From NCBI RefSeq assembly GCF_900113045.1, contig NZ_FONY01000023.1, positions 25,236 through 89,235 of the forward strand: 64,000 nucleotides of DNA, given 5' to 3'. Source of the DNA: Thermoflexibacter ruber. GTDB taxonomy: Bacteria > Bacteroidota > Bacteroidia > Cytophagales > Thermoflexibacteraceae. Both the position numbers and the translations under genes were made by a program. Position 1 is the stretch's first letter. Each line of letters starts with the position of its first letter. Below the pieces are notes generated by a model. The model saw nothing but the letters and a program-made list of their open reading frames with translations, was not told where the DNA came from and did not search any database. Below, piece after piece: positions 1 to 8,169 of the stretch.

Positions 1-2
1 AA

Positions 3-713
3 GGAGAAGACGAAGACTTACCGAGTATTGAAACAGAAGGTAAGCAATCAGAAGATTTTTTCTTTTATCAACTAAAAAATGTTACGCTAAAAAAGCAAGG
101 TAGAACCTTTCAAGATATTTTACAGCAAAGCACTACTTACGAGCATTTGTACGAAGTAAATCTCAATAGTAACAACACAAGCAGCTACACCAATCCGAAC
201 GAAAGCACTTATGAAAACATCAGTTTGGTAAAGCATGCCGTTATGATAAAAAATGAGTCCAAATTTCCGTGGACTACGGGAACAGTACTGCTCACTAAAC
301 TACTTGATGGAGTAGCCCAGCCTATCAGCCAAGACAAGCTAAACTATACTCCCGTTGGCGGGAAAGTAAAGATTCCACTTACCGTCGTTTCTGATGTATC
401 CGTAAAAGATAGCGAAAAAGAGGTAGATAGAAAAGTAAATATCAAACAAAAAGATGGCTATTTTTATGATTTAGTAACCGTAGAGGCAAAAATAGAAGTT
501 AAAAGTTTCCGAAATAATGCTATTGAGTTGAAAATCAATCGTAGTTTTACAGGAGAGGGTTTGAAATGCAATATTGCATGGAATATTCAGAAATTGGTAA
601 GCACTAATAGCTATAACTACAATGCTTTGTCAAGTGCAGAGTGGAAAATAAAATTAGAAGCAGGGAAAAGCGAAACAATTACCTATCAATATCAATTTTA
701 TGTTAGGAAATAG
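3..713 (+). CDS. C-terminal part of a DUF4139-like protein (5' end outside window)
   Basis: The frame is open from the first bases of the window to a TAG stop, so the true start lies upstream; the first in-window TTG (147) is probably an internal leucine. The visible 236 residues begin with an acidic stretch, then FFFYQLKNVTLKK, which resembles the segment before the C-terminal domain of DUF4139 proteins. Next come a hydrophilic beta-rich region with HAVMIKNESKFPWTTG, LNYTPVGGK and IPLTVVSDVSV, and a C-terminal beta-sandwich-like stretch. The pattern (tryptophan-threonine-glycine, then YTP-x-G, then a DV segment) recalls DUF4139 domains. No catalytic role can be assigned. The family call comes from recognising the pattern and is moderate at best; the open frame itself is certain. 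Confidence 0.5.
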   Translation, partial: GEDEDLPSIETEGKQSEDFFFYQLKNVTLKKQGRTFQDILQQSTTYEHLYEVNLNSNNTSSYTNPNESTYENISLVKHAVMIKNESKFPWTTGTVLLTKLLDGVAQPISQDKLNYTPVGGKVKIPLTVVSDVSVKDSEKEVDRKVNIKQKDGYFYDLVTVEAKIEVKSFRNNAIELKINRSFTGEGLKCNIAWNIQKLVSTNSYNYNALSSAEWKIKLEAGKSETITYQYQFYVRK

Positions 714-734
714 TTAAATTTTAATGAAGTTTTG

Positions 735-742
735 TAACTTTG
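735..742 (+). promoter_or_regulatory. Candidate -7 element (TAnnTTTG) for the acyltransferase operon
   Basis: TAACTTTG matches the Bacteroidota -7 consensus TAnnTTTG and lies about 40 bases before the preferred ATG of the acyltransferase. No good -33 TTTG is seen at the usual distance. If real, it argues against the longer TTG-initiated frame that would begin inside it. Confidence 0.35.
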
Positions 743-781
743 GTCTTAGTAAAATCAATCAGATATTGTTATTTTCAGATT

Positions 782-1612
782 ATGGGATTAAATATGAAAT
801 TATTAAATTTTAAAAAGCTAAAACTACCCAGACTGCGACTTATTCGGACAGACCCTTTTGGCAATGTCATATTGTTAAAGCGTGCTTTGATAGGAATGTT
901 GGCGGTAGTTACTTATAGCAGGTTCAATATTGTCAATAAGTTGAAAATTGAAGGAACAGAGTACCTCATGGATTTGCCTGACAAGAATGTGATGTTTATT
1001 TCCAACCATCAGACTTACTATGCAGACGTGATGGCTCTGTACCATATATTTTGTAGCGTAAAGTGGCGTTTTCGCGATACGGTACGCTATCCTATTTACT
1101 TTTTGCTTCCAAGAGCCAACTCCTATTATGTAGCGGCAGAGGAAACGATGAAAGACAGTGGACTGATACCTAAGATTTTTTCTTATACTGGTGCCGTAAC
1201 TGTAAGGCGTTCTTGGAGAGCAAAAGGGCAAGAGATACAACGCGGTGCGGATAGAAAGGCACCAGAGAAAATACAAAAAGCATTGGAATATGGCTGGGTA
1301 GTAAACTTTCCTCAAGGTACTACCAAACCCTACGCACCTGTGCGAAGGGGAGTAGCACACTTGATTAAGGAATATAATCCTATCGTTGTTCCTGTAGTGA
1401 TTAACGGATTTCGCAGAGCATTTGATAAAAAAGGCTTAAAGTTTAAGAAAAAAGGCACAACACTTTCTGTGAGATTTAAACCCCCTATTCGCTTTGACGA
1501 TAGTTATACTTTAGACCAGATTCAGGAAGAAATTGCCAGATTGATAGAGCAGGAGCCTGAGAGAGCCAAGATATTTAGCACTACCGAACCTTCTATCCAA
1601 GCAGAAAGTTAA
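782..1612 (+). CDS. 1-acyl-sn-glycerol-3-phosphate acyltransferase-like protein (PlsC/LPLAT family)
   Basis: A 276-residue protein of the lysophospholipid acyltransferase superfamily, which transfers an acyl chain to lysophosphatidic acid or a related lipid at the inner membrane. The NHxxxxD catalytic motif appears as NHQTYYAD, and the substrate-binding block as FPQGTT (FPEGT in most relatives), followed by KPYAPVRRGVAHL and a PVVINGFRRAF segment typical of the fold. The frame extends upstream to a TTG, but that start overlaps a -7 promoter-like element, so I chose the first ATG; a second ATG 12 bases on is also possible. It is followed after 3 bases by a small PAP2-like membrane protein, suggesting a phospholipid-related operon. 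The exact acceptor lipid is unknown. Confidence 0.8.
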   Translation: MGLNMKLLNFKKLKLPRLRLIRTDPFGNVILLKRALIGMLAVVTYSRFNIVNKLKIEGTEYLMDLPDKNVMFISNHQTYYADVMALYHIFCSVKWRFRDTVRYPIYFLLPRANSYYVAAEETMKDSGLIPKIFSYTGAVTVRRSWRAKGQEIQRGADRKAPEKIQKALEYGWVVNFPQGTTKPYAPVRRGVAHLIKEYNPIVVPVVINGFRRAFDKKGLKFKKKGTTLSVRFKPPIRFDDSYTLDQIQEEIARLIEQEPERAKIFSTTEPSIQAES

Positions 1613-1615
1613 GAT

Positions 1616-2227
1616 ATGCACGCAAATACTGCAAGGCTGATTTCTGTGTTACTTCACCCAGCACTCATACCAACTTATGTTTTTTCTGTTATATTCTTTT
1701 TTGCTCCTTCTTTGATTGCGTATAAAAGTGAGCAGAAACTTGCCTTATTAGCCATGATTTTTCTGCTCACTTTTATTTTTCCTGTGCTAAGTTTATTCAT
1801 CTATTACAAACTACGTCTAATCTCGTCTTTATCAATAGTAAATCGCCAAGAAAGAATCTTGCCTTTTCTTACCATTAGTATTTTTTATTTGGTGATTACC
1901 TACTTTTTTTCTACTCAACCGCATATTTTCTCTTTGGTTGGGCAGGTCATGTTAGGGATTACTTTGGTAGTAGTTGCGGTAGCTATTGCTACATTTTTTT
2001 ACAAAATTAGCGTACATAGTGCGGGAGTAGGAGGGGCTGTAAGTATTTTGATGGGGCTTCAATATTTATATCCTCAAGAGTATTTTTTGTATCCTATTAT
2101 TTTATGGATTTTTCTTTTGGGTTTAGTCATGTCTGCACGTCTTGCCTTAGAGGCACATACTTTTGATGAGTTAATCGCTGGTGTATTAGTAGGTTTAGGA
2201 TTACCTATTATGGCTTTGTTTCTTTGA
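1616..2227 (+). CDS. PAP2-like integral membrane protein
   Basis: A polytopic protein of 203 residues with about six hydrophobic segments. The C-terminal half carries KISVHSAG and ARLALEAHTFDELIAG, which resemble degenerate forms of PAP2 phosphatase motifs 2 and 3 (SxxH-G and SRxxxxHxxxD). The motif 1 basic signature is not obvious, so catalysis is uncertain. The start lies 3 bases after the acyltransferase stop, so the two are probably co-transcribed; a membrane acyltransferase next to a PAP2-like protein fits lipid metabolism. The 3' end overlaps the convergent CheB gene by 20 bases. Confidence 0.6.
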   Translation: MHANTARLISVLLHPALIPTYVFSVIFFFAPSLIAYKSEQKLALLAMIFLLTFIFPVLSLFIYYKLRLISSLSIVNRQERILPFLTISIFYLVITYFFSTQPHIFSLVGQVMLGITLVVVAVAIATFFYKISVHSAGVGGAVSILMGLQYLYPQEYFLYPIILWIFLLGLVMSARLALEAHTFDELIAGVLVGLGLPIMALFL

Positions 2228-2786
2228 AATAGCTATTGAGCCAATTTCCAATACCTTCAGAAGTAAGCACATGGTCTATGGCAGTTACGTGCATAGCGGC
2301 TCTGGGCATAGTATCTATAAAACATTCACTTGGCTCTTGTACTATAGTAATCCCACCGCTTGCTCGTATTGCTTTCATACCAAAAGCTCCGTCTTTGTTT
2401 GCTCCTGTGAGTAAGATGCCTACCATGTCTTCTTGGAAAACTTCGGAGGCAGAGAGGAAAAGTACATCTATAGAGGGACGCGAATACTGCACCAATGGGC
2501 TGGAGGAAAGTGTAAAACACAAATCAGGCTCTACTACTAAATGATAATTGGCGGGGGCTAAGTAAATATGTCCACCCTGAATTGCCTCTCGGTCTTGTGG
2601 CTCTACAACAGGGGTGGTAGTAGAGTATTGGAGTACATCTTTCAAACCTGAGGAGGTGTCTGTTTGCAATCTATGTAGGCAAATCATCACTGCACTATTT
2701 GCTGAAACAGCCACTTTCTCCAAAATTCCTTTAACAACCTTGATGCTTCCTGCTGAGCCTCCTATGACAGCTACTTTTCTAATCAT
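2208..2786 (-). CDS. CheB-type protein-glutamate methylesterase domain, stand-alone
   Basis: This is the CheB C-terminal effector domain alone, 192 residues, without the usual N-terminal receiver. The catalytic triad is visible: Ser11 in GGSAGS, His38 in CLHR and Asp132 in TGANKDG. The family hydrolyses glutamate methyl esters on chemoreceptors. Its ATG overlaps the stop of the upstream receiver-domain gene by 4 bases (ATGA), so the receiver that normally gates CheB is supplied here as a separate, co-translated protein. No CheR or histidine kinase lies next to it. In Bacteroidota such orphan CheB proteins often belong to sensory systems other than flagellar chemotaxis, so the in vivo target is unknown. 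Confidence 0.85.
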   Translation of the reverse strand: MIRKVAVIGGSAGSIKVVKGILEKVAVSANSAVMICLHRLQTDTSSGLKDVLQYSTTTPVVEPQDREAIQGGHIYLAPANYHLVVEPDLCFTLSSSPLVQYSRPSIDVLFLSASEVFQEDMVGILLTGANKDGAFGMKAIRASGGITIVQEPSECFIDTMPRAAMHVTAIDHVLTSEGIGNWLNSYFKETKP

Positions 2787-3199
2787 TCTTTAACTACCTT
2801 TTTTTTATGCTGAATAATAATGAGTAAGTCCTCGATAACGTGATGTAAATAATGCAGGCAAGCCTCACTTTTCACAAGGTAGTTATAAATACCTTCTGCC
2901 TGAAGTTCAGCTATTAACTCTATGCTTCTCTGTGCAGAAACAACAATAATTCTGATATTTTCATTAAAAGCCCTCACTTGTCTAATCAAATCAATGCCTT
3001 CCATATCAGGCAAAATTAAATCTGCAATAACGATTACAGGGTTTTCATGTAGTCTTTCTAACATACTTTTTCCGTCAGGAAAGATAACAAGGTCTATGTT
3101 TTCCCTTTCGGTTAAGGTTAGCTTGAGCAACATTCCTTCTGTGCGATTATCCTCTATGACAAAAATCTTGTAGGTATTTTCTGTATTAGTGTGTTCCAT
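2783..3199 (-). CDS. Single-domain response regulator (CheY-like receiver)
   Basis: A 138-residue receiver domain with all conserved positions: acidic pair Glu16-Asp17, phospho-acceptor Asp60 in ADLILPDM, Ser88 in VVSA and Lys110 in YLVKSE. There is no output domain. Translational coupling to the downstream CheB domain (ATGA overlap) suggests that the pair acts like a split CheB, with this receiver controlling the esterase, or that both answer the same distant kinase. A short basic tail follows the domain. Confidence 0.88.
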   Translation of the reverse strand: MEHTNTENTYKIFVIEDNRTEGMLLKLTLTERENIDLVIFPDGKSMLERLHENPVIVIADLILPDMEGIDLIRQVRAFNENIRIIVVSAQRSIELIAELQAEGIYNYLVKSEACLHYLHHVIEDLLIIIQHKKKVVKE

Positions 3200-3262
3200 G
3201 TATCAATGGGAATGAGGTTGTTAGAGCAAAGTTAAATAAATAATTTTACTGAGGCTAATTTT

Positions 3263-4357
3263 TTACTGACTTCTGGCAACGCGAAAGCCTATATTATAAC
3301 CACAATAAGAGGGATTGCCATTGAAGCGGCTGGCGACGCGATTTTTTTCTGCCGTATCGTGCCAACTTCCTCCACGTACTACTCTGCTAATGCCACTTTC
3401 CGCTCCTTTGGGGTTTTGGATAGGGCTATTGAGGTAATATTCGCTATCATACCAATCGGCACACCATTCATATACATTGCCGCTCAAGTCATATATGCCT
3501 AACTCGTTAGGTCTTTTTGTGCCTGTGGGATAAGTACCTTTGTCTTGCGAAGAGCCTATGTACCAAGCTGTTTCGTCTATATTATTGCTACCGCTATATT
3601 TATAGCCTTTGCTTTGCAGTCCTCCACGAGCCGCAAACTCCCACTCTGCCTCTGTCAGCAGGCGATAGGGCTTTTTAGTTTGCTCGGAAAGCCAATTACA
3701 GTATGCCATAGCATCATTCCAACTTACGTGAATTACAGGATGGTCGTATTCGCTCTCAGGTCGCAAATTTCCTCTTGCATCATGCCGCCATGTAATTCCT
3801 TTCATATTTTTCCAACTACCTGTATAGATGTAGCTTTTGCCTGTCTTTTCTGCTTCAGTTTGGTAGTTAGTTGCTTCTACGAAAGATTTGAACTGAGCAA
3901 CGGTAATTTCAAACTTGCCAATAAAAAAATCATCTACGCTGACTTCGTGGATATTGACCTCATCGTCTTTAGCTTCAGGGTCTTTGCTTCCCATTTTGAA
4001 AGAGCCTCCTTTGACTTTTATCATTTCAGGAAGCAGCGGGACGAGGTCTTTTTTGGGCTTCCCTGTAGCTTCTGAAATTTGTGTGTCAGTGGATTTGGTA
4101 GGGACGGAATCTGTTTTTGAGTTATTTTCTAACTTATCTATTTTTCCTTGATTGCCATTGAGTTTTTCTTTACTTGTGGTATTGTTTTCATTTATCTGAT
4201 TTTTTGACCGCTCATCAGTAATGATACTTGCAGAGTCTTTGGTAGAGTTTTGAATAACAGAATCCTCTCTTGCTGTTTCTTTTTCAGCTACTCTGCTCCC
4301 ACAAGCCCATAGTAGAAATAACAAGGCAAAGAAAATGGCTTTACACGTAATATTCAT
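3263..4357 (-). CDS. SUMF1/formylglycine-generating-enzyme-like lipoprotein
   Basis: The protein begins with a lipoprotein signal ending LLWAC, so it is probably lipid-anchored. A linker of about 80 residues rich in Lys, Asn, Ser and Thr follows, then a full SUMF1/FGE-type domain: GGSFKMGS, DFFIGKFEITVAQF, PVIHVSWNDAMAYCNWLS, YRLLTEAEWEFAARGG, LSGNVYEWCADW, RVVRGGSWHD and GYNIGFRVA. True formylglycine-generating enzymes have a cysteine pair near the C-terminus; here the segment reads NRVASRFNGNPSYCGYN with one Cys only, so sulfatase activation is unlikely. Bacteroidota use such domains in gliding/secretion lipoproteins (GldJ/GldK type) and others. I chose the ATG 12 bases inside a TTG-initiated frame because it gives a normal signal peptide. 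Confidence 0.8.
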   Translation of the reverse strand: MNITCKAIFFALLFLLWACGSRVAEKETAREDSVIQNSTKDSASIITDERSKNQINENNTTSKEKLNGNQGKIDKLENNSKTDSVPTKSTDTQISEATGKPKKDLVPLLPEMIKVKGGSFKMGSKDPEAKDDEVNIHEVSVDDFFIGKFEITVAQFKSFVEATNYQTEAEKTGKSYIYTGSWKNMKGITWRHDARGNLRPESEYDHPVIHVSWNDAMAYCNWLSEQTKKPYRLLTEAEWEFAARGGLQSKGYKYSGSNNIDETAWYIGSSQDKGTYPTGTKRPNELGIYDLSGNVYEWCADWYDSEYYLNSPIQNPKGAESGISRVVRGGSWHDTAEKNRVASRFNGNPSYCGYNIGFRVARSQ

Positions 4358-4500
4358 TGGAAGTTGCAAGTCAAAAAGATGAATACATCAAAATTAGTAT
4401 AATTAACAATTTGCAGGGGGTGATGACCTATGGCACGTTAGGTTATAGTACAAAGGTAAGGGAAAAAATATTTAACTTGCTATTTTCTATGCACGATTAT

Positions 4501-4556
4501 TTGTAATTCTCCAATAATTACAAAGGATTTCTTGGCTATGTCCCAAAAAATCCTTT
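4501..4556. terminator. Two adjacent hairpins, probable terminator of the ECF sigma operon
   Basis: A perfect 8-bp inverted repeat (TTGTAATT / AATTACAA, 4501-4523) is followed by AAAGGATTT (4522-4530) and AAATCCTTT (4548-4556). Both lie just downstream of the last minus-strand gene of the sigma operon. The T-run is best on the plus strand, so assignment as a minus-strand terminator is tentative. Confidence 0.4.
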
Positions 4557-4586
4557 TTTGCGTCTATAAGATTACTCAAATCCTTT

Positions 4587-5066
4587 TTAATCATCTATAT
4601 CGTCAATTCCTTCCAGATTTCCTCTGCCCTTGCCGTCTCGCTTAGCAATACGCTGAAGGAGCATGGCTTTGAACATTTTTTCTGCTCGATACAAAGAGGC
4701 TAACTGCCTTACATTGATAACTTTGAGAAATTCTTGTTGGTATTTTCGTTCCAAGACAATTTCTTTTTCCCTGATTTCCAATATCTTGTCCAAGTCTTTA
4801 CGGAGTTGGTCATCAGACTTGTTGTTGAAGCCTCTTTGCAGTTCTCGCTGTTGTTTTTTCAATCCCTCTATTTCTTCAGTATATTTGTTATATACTACCC
4901 AAAACTGCTTTGACTGCTCAGAAGTGAGGTTCAACTGTTGAGTAATTAGTCCTACTTTTGCCGCTTCTATTCGCTCTTTGATTTCGCCTCCCTGCGCACA
5001 GAGTCCATGAACGGAGGTAGAAAATAGGATAGATAGCAATATATAATTCAGTAATTTTTTCATCAT
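4587..5066 (-). CDS. Secreted Spy/CpxP-like (LTxxQ-type) helical protein
   Basis: A cleavable signal peptide (ending HGLCAQ) precedes about 135 residues that are almost entirely helical and charged. LNLTSEQSKQFWVVYNKY matches the LTxxQ-type segment of Spy/CpxP periplasmic proteins. It ends in an acidic tail. It is the third gene behind an ECF sigma factor and a small membrane protein, an arrangement common in Bacteroidota envelope-stress loci, so a periplasmic sensor or chaperone role is inferred. The frame could start at a GTG two codons earlier; the ATG-ATG pair is the more likely start. Confidence 0.6.
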   Translation of the reverse strand: MMKKLLNYILLSILFSTSVHGLCAQGGEIKERIEAAKVGLITQQLNLTSEQSKQFWVVYNKYTEEIEGLKKQQRELQRGFNNKSDDQLRKDLDKILEIREKEIVLERKYQQEFLKVINVRQLASLYRAEKMFKAMLLQRIAKRDGKGRGNLEGIDDIDD

Positions 5067-5161
5067 CTTCACTTGGTTTAACTATGTTTTCAAATATTTC
5101 TTACTAATATCTCGTTCCCCTTTTGCTTGGCTTAGGGAAAATCAGAGTTCTATCGGGCTAC

Positions 5162-5584
5162 TTACAATAAGTCTGCTATTTCCTCTACATCAACATCATC
5201 ACTTAAAATTTCCTCTTCCAAAAGGAACTCCTCCTCGTCTTCTAATTCTCCATTCGCCAAATAAAAACTTACCAAGTCATACTCATGAATCTCGCTTTGG
5301 AGTAAATATTCTTTGATTTCTTGGGTAGAAAAATCCAAACTTGTCAAAGTTACGGATTTCTCTTGATTTGGATTCATAAAAGTTACTCCTGCTACCAATA
5401 AAATCACTATGGAAGCAATTATTAGGGCATATTTAGGTTGTAAATACAAAGTCCAAATAGGTACTTTTTGGGACTGCTGAATCCGCTTGTTCACTTTTTG
5501 AGGCAAATTCTCAAAATACTCCTTAGGCGCATCAAAAATGCTATTTACCTTATCAGATTCATCTAAATAAAATTGCTTTTTCAT
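5162..5584 (-). CDS. Small single-pass membrane protein, possible anti-sigma factor
   Basis: A 140-residue protein: cytoplasmic N-terminal part with FDAPKEYFENLPQKV, one transmembrane helix at about residues 52-70, then an acidic C-terminal region ending in Asp/Glu/Leu. It starts 20 bases after the ECF sigma gene, so it is co-transcribed. The FDAP-x-x-YFENLP segment is familiar from Bacteroidota membrane proteins encoded after sigma factors. An anti-sigma role is inferred from position and topology; no zinc-binding anti-sigma motif is visible. Confidence 0.6.
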   Translation of the reverse strand: MKKQFYLDESDKVNSIFDAPKEYFENLPQKVNKRIQQSQKVPIWTLYLQPKYALIIASIVILLVAGVTFMNPNQEKSVTLTSLDFSTQEIKEYLLQSEIHEYDLVSFYLANGELEDEEEFLLEEEILSDDVDVEEIADLL

Positions 5585-5604
5585 TTCTTTTATCTGTTTA
5601 AAAC

Positions 5605-6252
5605 TTATAATTCCTGCGATAGCTGTTCCTCTATTTTCTTGACTGCGTGGTGATAGGAAGCCTTTAATGCCCCTACCGAAGTCCCCAAAACCGCAGACAT
5701 CTCCTCGTAAGTCATGTCGTCAAAATACTTCATATTAAACACAAGTCGCTGTTTATCAGGTAAAGTAAGTAAAACTTTTTGGAGCTTTACCTCTATTTCT
5801 TCCCCTGAAAAGTACATGGATTTACTGGATATATATGTGTTTAATTTCTGTGCCAGTTCCTTTTTTACATCGTGAATTGGGAGTAGGAATTTGCGTTTTT
5901 TCTTTTCTAAAAAAGTTAAACATTCATTACTTGCAATTCGATATAGCCAAGTAAATAACTGTGCCTCTTCGCGAAAGTTTACCAATCCCTTCCAAACCTT
6001 GATAAAGACCTCTTGCAGAAGGTCATCAGTATCATCATGGTCAATGACCATATTGCGAATATGGTGGTAAAGTCGCTCTTGGTACTTGCGTACTAAGAGA
6101 TTAAAAGCATAATTTCTGCTTTCCTCATTTCTAAATCTGGCAATTAAGTCCTTATCTTCCAATTCATTCTGATTTAATTGGCTCTTATTTTTCTGCTCGT
6201 TTTGGCGAAATTGTGCTTGCTTAGGGATTTCTTGACTTTGCTCTTTGCTCAT
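5605..6252 (-). CDS. RNA polymerase ECF sigma factor
   Basis: A sigma-70 family ECF factor of 215 residues. Region 2 spans about residues 40-110, with YQERLYHHIRNMV, DDLLQEVFIKVWKG and FTWLYRIASNECLTFL. Region 4 is C-terminal: LPDKQRLVFNMKYFDDMTY, then the helix-turn-helix EEMSAVLGTSVGALKASYHHA. An N-terminal extension of about 35 Gln/Glu/Lys-rich residues precedes region 2. It is the first gene of a three-gene operon with a small membrane protein and a Spy-like secreted protein, consistent with envelope stress control. Confidence 0.92.
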   Translation of the reverse strand: MSKEQSQEIPKQAQFRQNEQKNKSQLNQNELEDKDLIARFRNEESRNYAFNLLVRKYQERLYHHIRNMVIDHDDTDDLLQEVFIKVWKGLVNFREEAQLFTWLYRIASNECLTFLEKKKRKFLLPIHDVKKELAQKLNTYISSKSMYFSGEEIEVKLQKVLLTLPDKQRLVFNMKYFDDMTYEEMSAVLGTSVGALKASYHHAVKKIEEQLSQEL

Positions 6253-6606
6253 ATTGGCACTTTTTTTTATTTGTCAGTTTGACTAAACAAAAGAACGAAG
6301 GTTTAATCAAAAATGAATTTTCTTTTCATTGTTTATCTGGCTTCACTTTTCCCTAAGCAAATGTTTTTTAATTTTATCTTAAAAATAGCGGATTATCAGT
6401 AATTTTAGTGCAAAACTTAATAAGTAGGGGCAAAATCTTGCCTTAAGATTTGGCGTTCTTGATAGCCATTTTGCCTTCTTTTCTCCAAAGATTCTGTCCC
6501 TACGAGTGCTGTTTTTTACAATTTATTAATAATCAATATGTTGGATTTCTAAATATATGCGTAATCGTATTTGACTATCAACTGTTAGAAAGTTGCGTTT
6601 TCATAA
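6253..6606. other. Intergenic stretch without a supported gene
   Basis: It separates the 5' end of the ECF sigma gene from the 3' end of the VOC gene. It must hold the sigma operon promoter, but I see no clear -33/-7 pair on the minus strand. A TTG-initiated, cysteine-rich frame here is not convincing. Confidence 0.5.
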
Positions 6607-7083
6607 CTATTTGTCTTGTGGTGCTGAATATTTTACAATGTCAATACCAATGCCATTAGGGTCTTCAATGGCGAAATGCCTGTCGCCCCAAGGTTCATTG
6701 CGGATTTCTATTTTTATCGGCACACCCTTCTTTTTAAGGTCGTTGTAGATGTTGTCCACATCATCTACTTCAATAGTCAGATACATTCCTTGCCCCAAAA
6801 AAGGTTTGTGGAATAAAGGTTGCTGACTGGGGTGGTTGGGAAGCAAAAAACTAATTTCTGCTTCGTGGTTTGGGGTGTGTAATAAGAGGTAGAACTCATT
6901 TTCAAACGTTACCCCGAAACCTAAATCGTTGGTATAAAAAGCCTTGCTTTCTGCCAACTTTGTGGTGATAATTCCTGCGTTTAACTTCATTTTGTTCTGA
7001 TTTTTAGTTGTTGAACTTGATTGTGAAAAAGCATTTGCCGTTAAGCAAACCATTGTTAGAATTGTAAGTATTCGTTTCATCAT
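6607..7083 (-). CDS. Secreted VOC-family (glyoxalase/bleomycin-resistance-like) protein
   Basis: A signal peptide (KRILTILTMVCLTANAFSQ) precedes one vicinal-oxygen-chelate module: NAGIITTKLAESKAFYTNDL, FGVTFENEFYLLLHT, YLTIEVDDVDNIYNDLKKKG, EPWGDRHFAIEDPNGIGIDIV. The last segment is the classic strand with the metal-ligand Glu/Asp region. Members are glyoxalases, dioxygenases or binding proteins; substrate cannot be told. A secretion signal on this small family is somewhat unusual. The downstream gene of the same strand pair, an AraC regulator, lies 69 bases upstream in transcription order and may control it. The ATG-ATG start was preferred over a TTG eight codons earlier. Confidence 0.75.
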   Translation of the reverse strand: MMKRILTILTMVCLTANAFSQSSSTTKNQNKMKLNAGIITTKLAESKAFYTNDLGFGVTFENEFYLLLHTPNHEAEISFLLPNHPSQQPLFHKPFLGQGMYLTIEVDDVDNIYNDLKKKGVPIKIEIRNEPWGDRHFAIEDPNGIGIDIVKYSAPQDK

Positions 7084-7152
7084 TCTTTGTTTTGATTTAC
7101 GATACAAAATTCAATTAAATCAAGCCTCAAACCTTGTAAAAAACGGACATAA

Positions 7153-7968
7153 TCATCTACCAAACGCTTTGCTTGGGGTTACTCCATAAAAATTCTTAAA
7201 CTCTTTTATAAAGTGGGCTTGGTCGTAATATCCTACATCAAAAAATAATTTGTTCTGTCGCAGACTTTGTTGCGAAGGCTTGGCACGAAGAATATTTTGA
7301 AAACGAACCACTTTTGCAAAAGTCTTAGCCGTATCACCTATGTAGTATTCAAACAGTCTGCGAAGCTGTCTTTGACTTATGCCCGTGTCTAAGTCCTTTT
7401 CAATATTGATAACTCCAAACTCATTAAGAATTTTTCCAATTGCATTGTAGAGCCTGCTGTCGTTGTCAAAAGTAATGTCTTCAGTTAGATTGATAAAATA
7501 ACTATCAAATGTTTTTTGTATTTGTTCTGGCGTTAATTGATGATGAAAATTATCAGCAATGAAAGTTGACACTCTGGGAACTACATTGCCCAATTGTTCA
7601 AAACGATTACTCAATTCAGAAGCATTAACCCTGAAAAGTTGCGGGAACATTGTTGGCAAGAAACGAACTCCTATGTAATGAAATGAGTTGTCAAGCGGGA
7701 ACTCCGTGAACTTTTTACAAAATCCCATTACAAAACTGTCTCGGGGATTGTTGAGTTCAAAAAAGATGTCAATACAACCGTCAGCTACCACACGATAAAT
7801 AAATGGTTCAGAAAGTATCTCGGTCGTTTTAAGTTGCCAATAACAATAAATATAGTTTTGCAGTCTTATGTCGGGCAGAAATTCCGAATAGGCTACGTTG
7901 TCAGCCGATTGTTTAACTGTCGGTTGAATGGGTTTGTAAAGTTGTCGTATGTCAGCCGATGTTTTCAA
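7153..7968 (-). CDS. AraC-family transcriptional regulator with TTG start
   Basis: A 271-residue regulator. The N-terminal half (YCYWQLKTTEI, VADGCIDIFFEL, HYIGVRFLPTMFPQLF) resembles the DUF6597 sensing domain often fused to AraC DNA-binding domains. The C-terminal half holds the two AraC helix-turn-helix units: ISQRQLRRLFEYYIG and FDVGYYDQAHFIKEFKNFYG, followed by TPSKAF. There is no ATG before residue 80 and an in-frame stop lies about 30 bases upstream, so TTG at 7968 is the likely start. Encoded just before the VOC protein in the same direction, it may regulate that gene and itself. Confidence 0.85.
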   Translation of the reverse strand: MKTSADIRQLYKPIQPTVKQSADNVAYSEFLPDIRLQNYIYCYWQLKTTEILSEPFIYRVVADGCIDIFFELNNPRDSFVMGFCKKFTEFPLDNSFHYIGVRFLPTMFPQLFRVNASELSNRFEQLGNVVPRVSTFIADNFHHQLTPEQIQKTFDSYFINLTEDITFDNDSRLYNAIGKILNEFGVINIEKDLDTGISQRQLRRLFEYYIGDTAKTFAKVVRFQNILRAKPSQQSLRQNKLFFDVGYYDQAHFIKEFKNFYGVTPSKAFGR

Positions 7969-8169
7969 TATTTGCGGTGTCTTTGTAGTATAAAAAAATT
8001 ATAATCAGTAGTGTTTTTCGTTTACGACAAAAGTTCACAGATGGCATTTGTATCTTTTTCAGGTTGCTCTTCTAATGAAAAATGTCTGCTTGTTTCAAGT
8101 TTACACTTACTTAATTATCTGAATAATTACCTCTTTTAGGCACAGATAGTTCCCCCAACCTGTCCTATT

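Noticed and set aside
1616..2227. Active lipid phosphate phosphatase
   Set aside because: Motif 1 is not visible and motif 3 is degenerate, so only PAP2-like is claimed.
3545..4075. Long plus-strand frame inside the SUMF1-type gene
   Set aside because: It is antisense to a well-supported domain and has no recognisable protein features.
6450..6659. 69-codon plus-strand frame in the gap before the VOC gene
   Set aside because: TTG start, cysteine-rich and hydrophobic without a plausible signal; it runs into the VOC gene on the other strand.
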